Positions 23,956-35,448 of a stretch of DNA of 64,000 nt are shown here, in pieces. How positions within the stretch are numbered: position 1 is the stretch's first letter; every line of letters starts with the position of its first letter. The notes beneath the pieces are model-generated. The model was not told the DNA's origin. It saw only the letters and a program-made list of their open reading frames with translations, and made no database searches. The position numbers and the translations under genes are program-made. The DNA is from Parapristionchus giblindavisi (taxonomy: Eukaryota > Nematoda > Chromadorea > Rhabditida > Diplogasteridae): contig CALSFV010000077.1 in assembly GCA_943737045.1 (NCBI GenBank), positions 246,001 to 310,000 of the forward strand, in the 5' to 3' direction.

Positions 23956-24615
23956 AGTAAGGTTTCCCATATGTTAAGCTAGGCTAATTACTATGATAAT
24001 ATCAGATCCATCCAGATCCTTGCTTAACTCTTGATTAGCCTCGCCCAATCCGCTTCTGCACATATTCTAATGATGTGCAGGGATAGCGATTTGTCATCTC
24101 TAGAGAGTCACAATAACCTCCACAATACACTCCACTCCGCGACCACCTTGATCGACTAAACAATAAAGATTCGGGAACATTCCAATCGGTGTTGTACTGT
24201 GTCCCCTGCCACCCTTTTGAGGATGACGAAATGTTGATATAAGGGAACACTGCAGGAAGTGTAGACATTGATTGATGGTAGGGCATGGATAGTGTAGACA
24301 ACAGTGATTGGCCAATCGGAGAGAGAGTTCTTTTGATCCTCGTTGTTATTGACCAAATAATAAATAACAGGAAATATTTATTTAATTCCTACAATTGCTA
24401 CTATTAAGGTTAAAACGAGGGGTACTGTAAATACAATAATTCGTCAATAATAACTGAAAGACGGTTTTGCCTATGTTTCAGTTACTATATATTATTCGTA
24501 ATTTTAGCGATATAGTAATCCGTGCAGAAAGGATACTGAAATCGGGATGACAAAACGGGTGTGCGTCTTTCAATGAATGGTAGTTAGGATGATTTTTAGT
24601 TCCGCGTTCATGTGG

Positions 24616-24655
24616 CTCGCGAGGCTCGATTGTTTACATCGAGCCTCGCGAGCCT
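24616..24655. repeat. Short perfect hairpin
   Basis: GGCTCGCGAGGCTCGAT, then TGTTTAC, then ATCGAGCCTCGCGAGCC: a 17-bp GC-rich stem with a small loop. Confidence 0.9.
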
Positions 24656-25290
24656 GTAGTCCTAAAGGACCAGGGAGGGACCGTGTTTTTCGCCTTGACA
24701 AATTTCTGTGAAGCTAAAACGGGTGGACCATAGTTGGACTTTGGATCGCTACCGTACTGTTACCTTGAAATTATTTTACTGTGGCATAGATAAATGCAGC
24801 GAGGTAGTCCGTGTTGAACCATTTTATGTAAGTATATAAACTAATTCGATCCTGTACTATAATATATCAGCACTTCTTTATGTGAGGGTTGGAGCAGCGA
24901 GGGGGTTGCAAAGAACCCGAGAATAGGAGACTCAAAATGTGAAATGATTTCAACGCATGCATATGTAGTATGATATAGCGACAAACGGACGCGACGTACC
25001 GCCTGTGTAATTGGTACTAATGTATTTGATATTTATAAACCTGCAAAAGTTGCAGTCGATCTACTACATCACTTTCGCTCTACATGAGCATTGCTTGATT
25101 ATTCGTCTATGTCCCGAGTCTCCACGTGCAAATTAGGAATATGTAATAAGCCACGTGCAAATTAGGAATATGTGATAAGTCTTCGAGATGGAAGAATAAA
25201 TGTGTAAAATGTGTATCATAACGAAGTGCATGATGTGTTGCTTAATTCCAATAACGTGGACAAATATGCAAATCAGAGACATGGAGGCAG

Positions 25291-25354
25291 TTAAAGGCAC
25301 ACCCGTGCAAATTTGAAACTCGCCGCTCTGGCAATGTTCGGGGCGTACCTTTAA
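25291..25354. mobile_element. MITE-1 copy 6 (short)
   Basis: TTAAAGGCACACCCGTGC to GGGGCGTACCTTTAA; the central half is deleted. It shares its right TTTAAA with the next element. Confidence 0.85.
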
Positions 25355-25471
25355 AGGTGGAGTGACCTCACTCAATGGTCTCTTCATTGCGCACACTATT
25401 TCTCTGTTCTCTAACAACGATAGAGCGTAGAGCGCTGAAGAGACCTTTGACAAAGGTTTCAGTCCCTTTAA
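25351..25471. mobile_element. MITE-2 copy 1
   Basis: TTAAAGGTGGAGTGACCTCA, CAATGGTCTCTTCA, the middle CACTATTTCTCTGTTCTCTA, and right end AGTCCCTTTAA. MITE-2 is a second TTAA-flanked family, about 120 bp, with ends AGGGAGCGTAACCTCTCTCA. Confidence 0.8.
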
Positions 25472-25578
25472 AGGTGGAGTACCTCGAAAGATCAGGCCCG
25501 TGAAGGGAAAGGTGCACTTTTTGAAAATTCATTGAATTTTGCAGGAGGTTTCGAACTCGCGACAAAGGGGCAATGACT
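25468..25578. mobile_element. MITE-3 fragment
   Basis: TTAAAGGTGGAGTACCTCG, AGGCCCGTGAAGGGAAAGG and TGAAAATT, then a B-box-like GGTTTCGAACTCGCGAC, matching the order in full MITE-3 copies; the second half is missing and a MITE-1 follows. Confidence 0.65.
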
Positions 25579-25583
25579 TCGAA

Positions 25584-25697
25584 CGAACACCCCCGAGTTA
25601 GTTTGACTTACCGCTCTGGTCACGCTCTCTTGCAGACCAAGAAAACGAAAGCAATGCCAGAGCGGAGAGTTTCGAATTAGCACGGGTGTGCCTTTAA
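25584..25697. mobile_element. MITE-1 copy 7
   Basis: AACACCCCCGAGTTAGTTTG to GCACGGGTGTGCCTTTAA; the left TTAA is lost. Confidence 0.8.
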
Positions 25698-26401
25698 AAA
25701 ATGAAATCACTGTAAACTCTGCATACTTTCCTCATTCAAATCTTAAATAACAATCAATAATTCATTGTATTCCTTTAATCCAATTGATCTTATCACGCTC
25801 GGATTAATTATGCTAATTGATAAAAATAATCATATTTATCTTGTCTCTCCCCTGAAAGGATAATGTTTCTCCCCCTCGGGACATTTTGCCTCTATAATCT
25901 GATATACACGAGATCTACGGCTTCCTATCCTCCCCCGCCGCCACCTCAACTCCCCCCTCTCAAGGGATCTCTAGCATAGAATACAAAAATTAGAATTATA
26001 ATTATCATGATTGTTTTCGTTGTTCGGCCTAATGATTAGAGTGATTATAGTTTGTTGAACAGGGCTTCTAGATCTTACCCGAACTTCCGCCTTGGTTTCC
26101 CGTGCAGGGATGCATTTCCGATTTAAAAAAAAAAGAAATTTGTATGATAAAAATGCAAATGTGCACTGTAAAGTCAAAGAATGTGTACAATACCGAGAAC
26201 AACTAACGACAGCAGAATTGAAGGAAGGACTTTAAACTAATATATGAGCTATACACAAAGGAGAACTAACTTTCTGTAGCGATTCAGAGAACTGCGTGCA
26301 TTGTATCCTTATTTTTTATTACATCATTTTGTACATAACAGGAAATGGAATGGTACGAGTCGACCGATGGATGTCCGTGGCTAAAAGATAGCGATACTGA
26401 T

Positions 26402-26822
26402 CAGGGCTGTGCATTTTACGTTTTACGATTTTACGACTTTTTCGTTAAATTTTTACGTCGTAAAATTTTACGAAATGTTGAAAATTTAACGAATCGAAAA
26501 ATATGACAAAAAAACTGAATAATTAGTGAAATTATTGACAAGAATTGGCGGAAAGTCAATCTTTGGAGGTGTATTCATAATTTTCTTCAAGTTTTTAACG
26601 AAATTTACTTGCTTATCGTCTGCTCCTTGCATAAGAGAGTCGTTTATGAACATTCGCTTGTTTCATATCTTTTATCACGAAATACATTTGGGACAATTTC
26701 TTATAAATTTGGCTCAAAATGTTTTACGAAAATTTTACGAATTTTACGAATTTTACGAGAAAAAAAGTCGTAAACTTACGTTTTACGAAAATTTTACGAA
26801 AAAGATTTTACGCACAGCCCTG
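26402..26822. mobile_element. hAT-like non-autonomous element
   Basis: Ends CAGGGCTGTGCATTTTACG and TTTTACGCACAGCCCTG, with an 8-bp flanking duplication ATACTGAT/ATACCGAT (one mismatch). Subterminal regions are dense in TTTTACGA. CAGGG ends and an 8-bp duplication are hAT hallmarks. A plus-strand open frame (26526-26834) has no transposase motif I recognise. Confidence 0.85.
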
Positions 26823-27939
26823 ATACCGATGTAGGTTTCGGGTACAGTGGCAGTTTGGGAGCCGACAATGAGCTAATCTGGGAAAAAATGGATAATCATG
26901 TATGGGGGCATCTAGCCTGCACGGAATGTTGGCGGTGGGGACGTAACTAACTCACTCAGCAAAGAATAGTAGCACTTTTCAGTCCTTCGAGCCTTTCTCA
27001 TAAGGTTTTTGGTTTTCGAGGGATTGTGCGATAAATAATCTCGATCATGACATTTGACTGTCCGAGATGTTCTTGTTGTTGAGATGCTTTGATGTTCTGA
27101 TACAGTCGAAAATATTATAGTATTACTCAAAAAAGAGCAAAAAGGTGTTTTCAAAAGCCAAAATTAGACTTGGTTCCGGTGACGTCTCATATAAGCTATT
27201 AGATTAGATAAAGGTAATCCTGTTTAAGCCAGTCCTATAATAGAATATAGCTGTAAAAATGGACTCTACATCAGACAAAAAAACATCAGATCATGCATCT
27301 AGGGCATCATCGGATATGAAGTGATATGAGTTGGTCCCACTTATCCATGTTTCTTATAACGTTCAAAAATAATGCACCTGAATTCAGTGAATCAACGCAG
27401 ATACATATGAGATCATGTGCGAAAAGGAATCAAATTCGAAGTGGAAATCGGAAGTTGCGTTCAAGATAATCTCACAAATGTTAAGAATAGAACTATCAAA
27501 TAACAGGAATCCCCCTTGTTTTAAGGACAATTCTGATATAGGAAAAATATTATTTTTTTAAATTATAAGTAGCCCGATTCGATTTTCACACGTCGAACGC
27601 GGTTTTCATCGAAAAAATATGAAATTTGCGGCGACGAAAATATTTTTTCGTTTATTCCTCATGACATTTTCGTCAATATACATATCTTCATCTAATATCA
27701 AGTCTGAAGGCATGAAGCACTGCAACGAAAAACAAAAGAAAATTCCCAAATTAAATATTTCAAATTAGGACAACTTCGTTCACAATTGACCTAGATCTTC
27801 AAACATTTTAAACAATAATTCTTCTCATTCATTTCGCTTATATTTCTTCATGGCAATCATTCAACAAATTTCATCATCTAGGGCCTGAAAAATTGTAACA
27901 ATAAATGACGTACTCTGGTATTTGAAAACTAGTAGTTTG

Positions 27940-28105
27940 ATCATCATTCCCACTTGAAGTAGGCTTCCAAGTCTACTTCTAATTTGACGAAAATTTACTC
28001 TAACAATAAGTGGTGCATTATATTGTAATGCATTTCGTCAAATTATCTTTCACTTGTAGTAAACTTGCAGTCAACTTCTAGTCAAGTAGATACTTTGGAA
28101 ATACT
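27940..28105. repeat. Second copy of the CTTCAAGT repeat family
   Basis: AGTGGTGCATTATATTGTAA then TGCATTTCGTCAAATT is the inverse of the 23.0-kb sequence; flanked by CCACTTGAAGTAGGC and ACTAGTCAAG-type blocks. It lacks the GC-rich core. Confidence 0.6.
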
Positions 28106-28596
28106 AGAGTAGGGAAACTTTGGATAAAGTTCTGGAATCGGATTCAGGAAAAAGCCTAATTGTTATTTGCAACTCCAAAGGCCATAATAATAAATCCGTT
28201 GGGAATTCGAAGATCAAAGATCAGAAATCGAGCGCGATTCTTCCTCGCCGCACTCGAATTACCATAAATAACTAGTTTGCGGAACTGCATCTGAAACAAT
28301 AACACCTAAAACGTGTTAAATATAACACACCACAAGCCTTGTGCACTACAGCTGGAGCGGTAGTGTTTTATTGTCCCTTCTTCTAACCCTTCTTCTCTGT
28401 GTATTGTGTGAGTAGGTTGGTTCTCCTAAATACAGGACGTGTTATGCGTACTTTTCCATAATAATAGCAATATGACGAGAAATTTAGACAAATATTTTTA
28501 TTCGAAGTAAAAATATTGCATACTGGACAAGGATCGAAAATCACTTCCTAGTACAATAATGAATCTATTTTCAAGCTACATACTCCTCCCCCCCCC

Positions 28597-28712
28597 ATAA
28601 TCACAGTATTCTGGTCCAAGCCATTTTTCTTCCAAAGCAAGACAAAGGAGAGACCATTGTATTTGAGAGAGTTTGTATGTTGAGCGGTCGTTCTTGCTTT
28701 GAAAGTCATGAG
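28597..28712. repeat. Dispersed repeat family D, copy 3
   Basis: ATCACAGTATTCTGGTCCAA, CAAAGCAAGACAAAGGAGAG and TGAGCGGTCGTTCTTGCTTT: the best-preserved copy. Confidence 0.75.
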
Positions 28713-29412
28713 AACGCTGTGTAATAAAATTGTATCTCCTATTCGAACCGTTCTTGTAATAATGTACAAAATATACAAAAGGGATAGATATCATAATTTG
28801 ATAGGCATGATAAATGATAGAGATTTACTTGCACCCATGATTGAAAAGAATCGCAAATCATGATATAAAAAAAGAAAAAAAAACCCGGTGATTTCAGGTG
28901 GCTGAGGGTAAAGTTCAGCTAGAAATATTTTTAAAACAGCTCCACGATCTCCATCATCTACACATAATTCTATATTGTCTGGGATACCAGAAAAAATAAT
29001 ATTGAAGAATTATATTGAATTATGTAAGAGTCATATTTAATTTTGTGAATGATATTGAATTTCACGTTAGTTCAAAATGTGAAAGAGATGGGAATAGCGG
29101 GGCAAAAGGAATGCTGAAGGCGACTTTCCAAATCTGTGGTGCGCGCCTTGGTGTGTTTTTGTAATAATGAGACGATAGTCATTAGACATATCGGCGCACC
29201 TCAGACAGGTTTGGTAGCGCGGCGGAGATTGCGATAGAGACAATCATTGGATGCCATCGCGCACGCACATCCTCTCTAATGAATCCCACCAAACCCGTCT
29301 GGCATCCGCCGCGCCCTCTTTATATTCAATCTTTTTTTCTAAAACTTCTGCCAGCGGTGGAAAACGATATTTCATTGGTGCCCTGCTATTACAGAGGCTG
29401 AACTAACGTGAT

Positions 29413-30900
29413 TTATATTGATGGAACAACTAGGGAAGCGGAACAGTGAAGTCGATGGGTGACAAGATTATCTGCTCGAGTCGGTCCGATGTTGACCATG
29501 AAGATGGGCAGACCCTGGAATATTGTAATTTTAAAATTTTTCCAAAAAAAGACGTGGTACAAGTAGTAGTTATAAGGGGTTGACTACGCGGGCGCTAACA
29601 CCAAACATAGATGCGGGGGTTCGAAAGGGACCGACAGGATAATCTGAATCACTCCGAATGTCTTTTTACTAACAATAAGAAGACAGAAATACTCAAGTGA
29701 TGCATTTTTGAGTTCGTTGCTCGTTATATTACGATTAATGTATGCACGTCCCAAAGGAGATCAGTTAATTTATTAACCAAAATGACGCGAAAAAGTGTTT
29801 TTTTTTTTATTTGGACCGCGAATCTGCGAATTTATTTATTTATCATCCTCCTCAAAACAGCGGAGTTTGTTCAAATATTTTTTTCTGATTAAATTACGCA
29901 CCTTGAGAGATGCGTGATAGACAAATCGATATCCCGACATTACAGACAGCGAAGATCCCAGAACGAGAATACCGTCTGCCTCATCAACCTACAGTAATTA
30001 CTGTAATTTGTTACTGTTGTTTTGTTATTATCAATTGACTTCTGTAATTTCATAGAAGCATGATTACGGTTTGTGATACCCCACTCCCCACATAAAATTG
30101 CTGATCATAATAGTGACATTGAGTGTACAGCACTCAATGACGGCGTTAAAGACACACCCCGAGCAAATTTGAAACTATCCACTCTGGCAATACTGTCTCG
30201 CTTTCTTTGTCTATTAAAGAGCATTGCCAGAGCGGAGAGTAAGATCAGCTCGGGATATGCCTTTAAATGCAAGAGATGAACTGTTGTACATACACTTCTA
30301 TCTATCTAGATGCATTTAGACCTCGGTATTTTCGACTACAAAAATTATGTAATAGCATGCATATTATGATAAACCTTTTCGTAGCAGAGATCAACCTCAT
30401 CTCGGGGGACGTTGTCACCGAAGAAAACGACGTCAGTCTTCAGAATGCCCCCACAATCAGGGCAATCAGCGACACTAAAATAGTTTTAAGATTATATATA
30501 ATATTAAAATTAATATTAATTATATAATATTAAAATTAATATTAATTATATAATATTAAAATTAATATTAATTATATAATATTAAAATTAATATTAATTA
30601 TATAATATTAAAATTAATATAAAGATATTAACGGAAAAATATAAAGCTACTAGAAGAGCAAGGACGATTAAGGAAAAGCTATACTATTGATCATATTTAG
30701 ATGTGTGAAAAAATAGATAAAATAAAAGATCTAACTTGAAGCTCTGCTCAGCCCCATCTTCTATAGTTACATCACCATCAGGATTGAGCTCTCCCGGACA
30801 CTCCTTCGATGTCCATAGAGGATTCAGTTCGATGAAGAGCGATTGCAGCTCCTCTCTGACAATGAGAATCGATTAATTAGCGTCTAAAAGTTCTATGAAA

Positions 30901-30955
<55 letters not shown>

Positions 30956-32571
30956 GAGTTTTTGTGATTATTCAACTCTAAACATCATGTTTCACGAATA
31001 GTTGTTTTCTCGTCCATTAGAGACACGGTAATCCGATCCATAGATCACATTGTTGTCTTTCCCTACTCGTGTGTTTTACGGATGAATAAATACGCAAATA
31101 AAAGATCTTTCATTTTAGTGATCGTCCGATTCACGGGATACCTACACACTTTGATCTTAGCCAAATGGCCGAGAAACGATGTACCTTGTCAATCGATAAT
31201 CGCACTCCATGCACTTGACGCGGTGGCCACATCCGTGTAATTCGGTGTGCTGTGAGGAACCGGCTCTGAATCAGATCATGGAGTTCATTACAGTACATTA
31301 CAGATCAGAATGTTTTGAAAAAAAGGAGAAAAACAATGTATCCTACCCAAACTTGAAAAAATAAAAATCAAATTTTAGGCTTCTAGAAAAATATTTCATT
31401 TACATATATTATATCTAATATAAATTAAAATTTTCAATAATAGGAAAAAATGCCCACTTGGCATGCAGCCCGTCGACATTCTGCGTCACCAACCAGTGGA
31501 ATCTGTAAGAAATTAAGAAATAGTAAAAACCTGGAGCCTGTAACTTTCTTTGTTATGGCGTTTTGAATTTTGGGCCAATACATTTGACCAATATTTAGAC
31601 ATAAAATATCAATAGATACCGATCGGATCGTTCCCATTTTGCGATGCTTCGGTGCGTATCGTTGGGCTCCGCTTCGCGAAATCGAGGCCACGCGAGAAAG
31701 TTTCGAGCCCAGAACCTGAATTATGTATTTATGTATTTATTTATTTGATACACCTCATGAAAGGTGTGACAGCAAATACAATCGTGCACATTTTTAAAAG
31801 GAAATTAATAGAATTCCCCAATATGTTAAATTTTTTTCATAATAAATCAATCACCAATTTCTACTAATACAGAATATAAATATCATGTTTTAAGCAATCG
31901 GAATTTATCTATTTGTGTACCTGTTTTTTTTTGTTTTTCCCGTATATATAATTGTTGAAAGGCACACCCCAACCTAGTTTGACTCTCCTCTCTGGCCACA
32001 CTCTCTCATAGACAAATAAAAACGAGATAACGTGGCCAGAGCGGAGAGTCAAATTGGCTCGGAAGTTTGCCTTTAAATATTGACCTCTGTCTGATCTGTG
32101 GACTGGACATGAACTGTTGATGAGTGACAGGCCGATAGTTCGATCTCGCATACACTCCCACTCCCGCAGATCGATAGTCAGGAATTCCTAAAAAGACTCA
32201 GTGGTTACTATAGTTAGTGTACTGTATCACTTCTTCCGATAATGTCCCCACCCTTAAACCAATCAGGCCCATTTGTTCTGCATTTTTCTTAATTTTTACA
32301 AATGGATAAATAAATACCACAACTAGGAATGATCAGGAATAATCTACTGTAACCGAGTCTATTAGTCAATCTTAAAATCAATTTATGGAATGTGCTAATG
32401 TAAGATTTTATAAGGGTAGAAATGTTTGTAATGACCTGACTCTGTGGAAATTCCGGCTCCGGTCATGACGAAAAGCCGGTCGACACCTCCCAATTCATTG
32501 ATGAACCGACGAATTTCCTGGTCCGATGGTCGCTTGAAGGCCGGAACGAAGCGAGAGGCGGCAACGGACAT
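29413..32571 (-). CDS. SIRT4/SIR-2.2-like mitochondrial-type sirtuin, complete
   Basis: NAD+-dependent deacylase/ADP-ribosyltransferase family (class II, SIRT4-like; probably mitochondrial by family). Nine exons on the minus strand: 32571-32436, 32187-32085, 31715-31620, 31502-31458, 31265-31185, 30855-30736, 30474-30375, 29988-29902, 29514-29413; 289 aa, all in phase. NAD-binding motifs GAGIS (residues 38-42) and GIPDYRS, then TQNVDGLH (118-125), the catalytic His in TELHG (H137), and zinc cysteines C145/C148 and C198/C201. GSSLSVMSGYRF and VNIGPTRAD close the Rossmann fold. Length fits the nematode proteins (about 287 aa, family knowledge). The start ATG is 8 nt after a TTTAG acceptor, suggesting trans-splicing. 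Exon 2 is followed by GTCAAT, a non-consensus donor. Introns carry two MITE-1 copies, an AAT microsatellite and an AT-rich tandem repeat. C. elegans has two close relatives (sir-2.2, sir-2.3), so no symbol is given. Confidence 0.93.
30060..30145 (-). pseudogene. LINE reverse-transcriptase-tail remnant (low confidence)
   Basis: Minus strand reads FNAVIECC...YHKP, an inverted relative of the plus-strand sequence at 34325-34420; both abut a MITE-1 through the sequence AATGACGGCGTTAAAG. The AVIEY motif resembles the YVRPILEY region near the end of LINE reverse transcriptases. Confidence 0.35.
30146..30266. mobile_element. MITE-1 copy 8 (sirtuin intron)
   Basis: TTAAAGACACACCCCGAGC to GCTCGGGATATGCCTTTAA, between the exons at 29902-29988 and 30375-30474. 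Confidence 0.9.
30493..30620. repeat. AT-rich tandem repeat, about 26-bp unit, five copies
   Basis: The unit TATATAATATTAAAATTAAT plus about six more bases repeats about five times with almost no change. It lies in the sirtuin intron just upstream (gene sense) of the exon ending at 30474. The unit is itself nearly palindromic. Confidence 0.9.
30901..30955. repeat. (AAT)n microsatellite in a sirtuin intron
   Basis: Uninterrupted AAT/ATA triplet run of about 55 bp between the exons at 30736-30855 and 31185-31265. Confidence 0.95.
31956..32076. mobile_element. MITE-1 copy 9 (sirtuin intron, beside the splice donor)
   Basis: GAAAGGCACACCCCAACC to GGCTCGGAAGTTTGCCTTTAA. Its right end lies only about 8 bp from the 5' splice site of sirtuin exon 2 (exon ends 32085). 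Confidence 0.9.
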
Positions 32572-32589
32572 TTTAATGCCTAAACATTG

Positions 32590-34200
32590 TTCAAGTTTGG
32601 AATAATAAATTCGACCGAACCAATTTATTGCAAATGTGAAGAATGATTTGAGAGTACGAAAAGAAAGAAAATCGAAAAAAAAAGACGAAAGAAGATTTTA
32701 TATTAGTCTTTTGAAATATGTGTCTGTACAAAGATAACAAGTGAGAACACTCATTACTCTTTAGAGTACGTTAGATCATGAACATTAAATATTTAATCGA
32801 GAAAGACCACCACAACATAGGCTTAAAGGAACAAACTTGAAACAAGTGTTTAGCGCTATCGCGAACTGACTCTCCTAACTACCGTATGCTTTAACGTTCT
32901 CTACATCGCTTGGTCACACTTTTGACTAGATAGAGCATCGCAGAGATTTTTCAAAAGATCTCTGAAATCTTTGGCAATCGGTTAAGTGTATGCAATTTGG
33001 TATTTATCAATTAGCCTAATCAGCTAATTTTTATGAGTCATTTGGCTTTAATAAAGTAAAAAATAGTTCATTCAACACAAATATCAAGGAATTTTTTGAA
33101 GTGAACACTAAAACGCATGTGATACTTCAAATATAGATTTTTAATCACTTGTCATAAGGACATAACACATTTTGAAATATGAAATTGACGCCGTGATGAT
33201 TCACGATTTGTTTTTCACGATCTTTTGTTAGAGCAAGGAGCGAAATTCCAGCAACCCGGTCTCTCAATATCACACACTATTTCTCTGTTCCCTATCAATG
33301 ATCGTTACCTAATATAATTTGACCGACTGTCAAAACTTTTCGCAATCGTATCCTTTCTCATATTCCACAGTTTGTCCATCATTTTGTCTTAGTTTAACCC
33401 TCCTTACTCGTTTTCGTAAAGCATTTTTTGTGTCCCTAATGTATTCATTGTGTAGTTCTTCTCACATTTTCTTCTGAAACCGACTAAAAGATATTAATAT
33501 TAATATTGTTATGATCATTGTTAAACCAAAGATAATTGAAAAGAATTGTTGAAATTTCTTTGTCTTATTGTTGTGGTGGCTTGGTAAGTTTTGGGAGAGT
33601 ATCGCAAAGTTTCTCTATAAGTGCCCTTTGGGTTCCCCTTTGCGGCGAATGATCAGGTGTTTCGACCTTCTTCATTTGACGTAATTCATTTCGCTCTTTG
33701 CCAATTACATCTAATACTATTACTTTATTCATATCAAGTGATCACAGTAGATAAAGGGGTGGGCGTTTTTTTTTTAAATTCCTCCGTTGGTGTAGAATTT
33801 CCTCAATTCTATCATCGATCGATTACATTATCTACTTATGATAAACGTTTGTTACTCTGATCACTACCTCTATGAATCATTCCCCCACCCTTCGTCCCGT
33901 TTTCATTTCGTTTCAGAACGTCTAGACAAAATAATCTATGTATTATTGTTATTATTATTATTCTGTTCTCGATTTTCTAATTATTATATTTTCGATAATA
34001 AATACTCATTTTTATAATAGTCAATCAAACTAAATCCTTCTCATCCATGTTTTGGCGTAATTTATGATCGTCCGTGAATAAAATGTAGTGGTGTCTACTT
34101 CCTCTTCCATTCATGTGTTCATTTGGCACATGTTCCCTAGAGTTGATCGTTCGAAAGTCGAGTGGTCGTTTGATGTTTTTTTATGTTTTAAAATAATAAT
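32590..34200. other. Intergenic upstream of the sirtuin
   Basis: AT-rich with no exon chain. A piece near 33.25-33.3 kb (CACACTATTTCTCTGTTCCCTA) resembles the MITE-2 interior. Confidence 0.45.
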
Positions 34201-34207
34201 AATATTA

Positions 34208-34328
34208 TTAAAGGCACGCTACGAGCCAATTTCACTCACCACTCTGGTAAAGCTCTCTCGTAGACAAAGAAAGCGAGAGACCATGGCCAGAGCGGAGAGT
34301 TTCATATTAGCTCGGGGTGTTTCTTTAA
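34208..34328. mobile_element. MITE-1 copy 10
   Basis: TTAAAGGCACGCTACGAGCC to CTCGGGGTGTTTCTTTAA. Confidence 0.9.
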
Positions 34329-34440
34329 CGCCGTCATTGAGTACTGTGCACATGTCATTATTATTCTCTGGAATTTTGGGTTGGAAGCGAGGTATCACAA
34401 ACCGTACCTATAAAAGTACTTTCTGTTCGAATCTCTAATG
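34325..34440 (+). pseudogene. LINE reverse-transcriptase-tail remnant
   Basis: Reads LNAVIEYCAHVIIILWNFGL then EARYHK, similar to the ILEY...WNP segment near the C-terminus of LINE reverse transcriptases. Part of it is duplicated in reverse at 30060-30145. Confidence 0.35.
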
Positions 34441-34655
34441 CGTAGTATGACCACATACATGCAATACACCTCATTGTAGAGACCTCAAGCTTACATTACT
34501 GTCCGCTCTGGTAACATTTTATCGCGGACATAGAAAGCGAGAGACTATGACCAGAGCAGGGAGTTTCAAATTAGCTCTTGATGTGCCTTTAAAAGTACTT
34601 TCTCTTCGAATCTCTAATGCGTAGTATGACCACCAACGTGCATAACCCCTCATTG
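34405..34655. repeat. Local duplication flanking a MITE-1
   Basis: TTCGAATCTCTAATGCGTAG followed by TATGACCAC and, a little further, CCTCATTGTA occurs at 34427-34480 and again at 34605-34655, with MITE-1 copy 11 between. This looks like a tandem duplication of about 180 bp. Confidence 0.8.
34479..34592. mobile_element. MITE-1 copy 11
   Basis: Left end eroded (TTACATTACTGTCCGCTCTG); right end AGCTCTTGATGTGCCTTTAA. Confidence 0.8.
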
Positions 34656-35101
34656 TACTTTTTCATTGTTTGTCACCTATGGTCATTTTGATTAATGATA
34701 GAATCCGCGTCAATATCAGTATCTATGACCATGAAAGTGTACTGTATTCTGATCACTTCAGGACACCCTAGGCCTCGAACCAACCATGATGATCTACACA
34801 GAGAAGATGCACTTTTCGACAAGTAAGTGATGTTGTTTTTTTGAAATTCAAATATGAACAAATTTATTATCGCTGGCTTAGCAGTGATTTCCCGGGGGGA
34901 TTTTGCGTGCATTGAATAACTAGATTTACCTTTTGCTTTTACGCTTAATTTTCAAAGATGTTCTTGCGCAATATAACATAGAGTTTAGGGACCTGTGAAT
35001 ATTTTCGAAATTCCTTTATTTCTACAAATTAGAGACAGAGAATAGATATAATCAGCATAGATTGATGAAGATTCGTAGCGTTATCGGTGGTTGAATGCAT
35101 A

Positions 35102-35222
35102 TAAGAGCACACCTGAGCTAATTTAAAATTCTCTGCTCTGGCAACACTCTCTCGTAGTGAAAGAAAGTGAAAGAGTATTGCCAGAGCGGAGAGTTTCAAA
35201 TTTATTCAGGGTGGCATTTTTT
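35102..35222. mobile_element. MITE-1 copy 12
   Basis: TAAGAGCACACCTGAGCTAA to TTCAGGGTGGCATTTTTTAC; both TTAA ends eroded but the inner arms are intact. Confidence 0.8.
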
Positions 35223-35390
35223 ACACATCACTCCTTCGCACTATATTTGTTGGAATAAATAGATAAATAAAGTAACATATTTGATTGTCGGGATTCCTCC
35301 ATCGCTGTTACTTTTGTTGTGGCGTTCAAAGCTATCCCGAAAGTGTTCGCGATGAGGCAGCTGACTGGGCGTTTCAGACAAAGTTTCCCT

Positions 35391-35448
35391 ACCTCTCCCT
35401 CTCCCTCTCTCTCTCTCTCTCCCTCTCCCTCTCCCTCTCTCTCTCTCA
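35391..35448. repeat. CTCCCT/CT tract
   Basis: Pure pyrimidine run of CTCTCCCTCTCTCTC. Confidence 0.95.

Larger units (their letters stand above)
27000..29400. other. Intergenic, no supported gene
   Basis: AT-rich sequence downstream of the sirtuin. Nothing coding found apart from the repeats listed separately. Confidence 0.5.
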
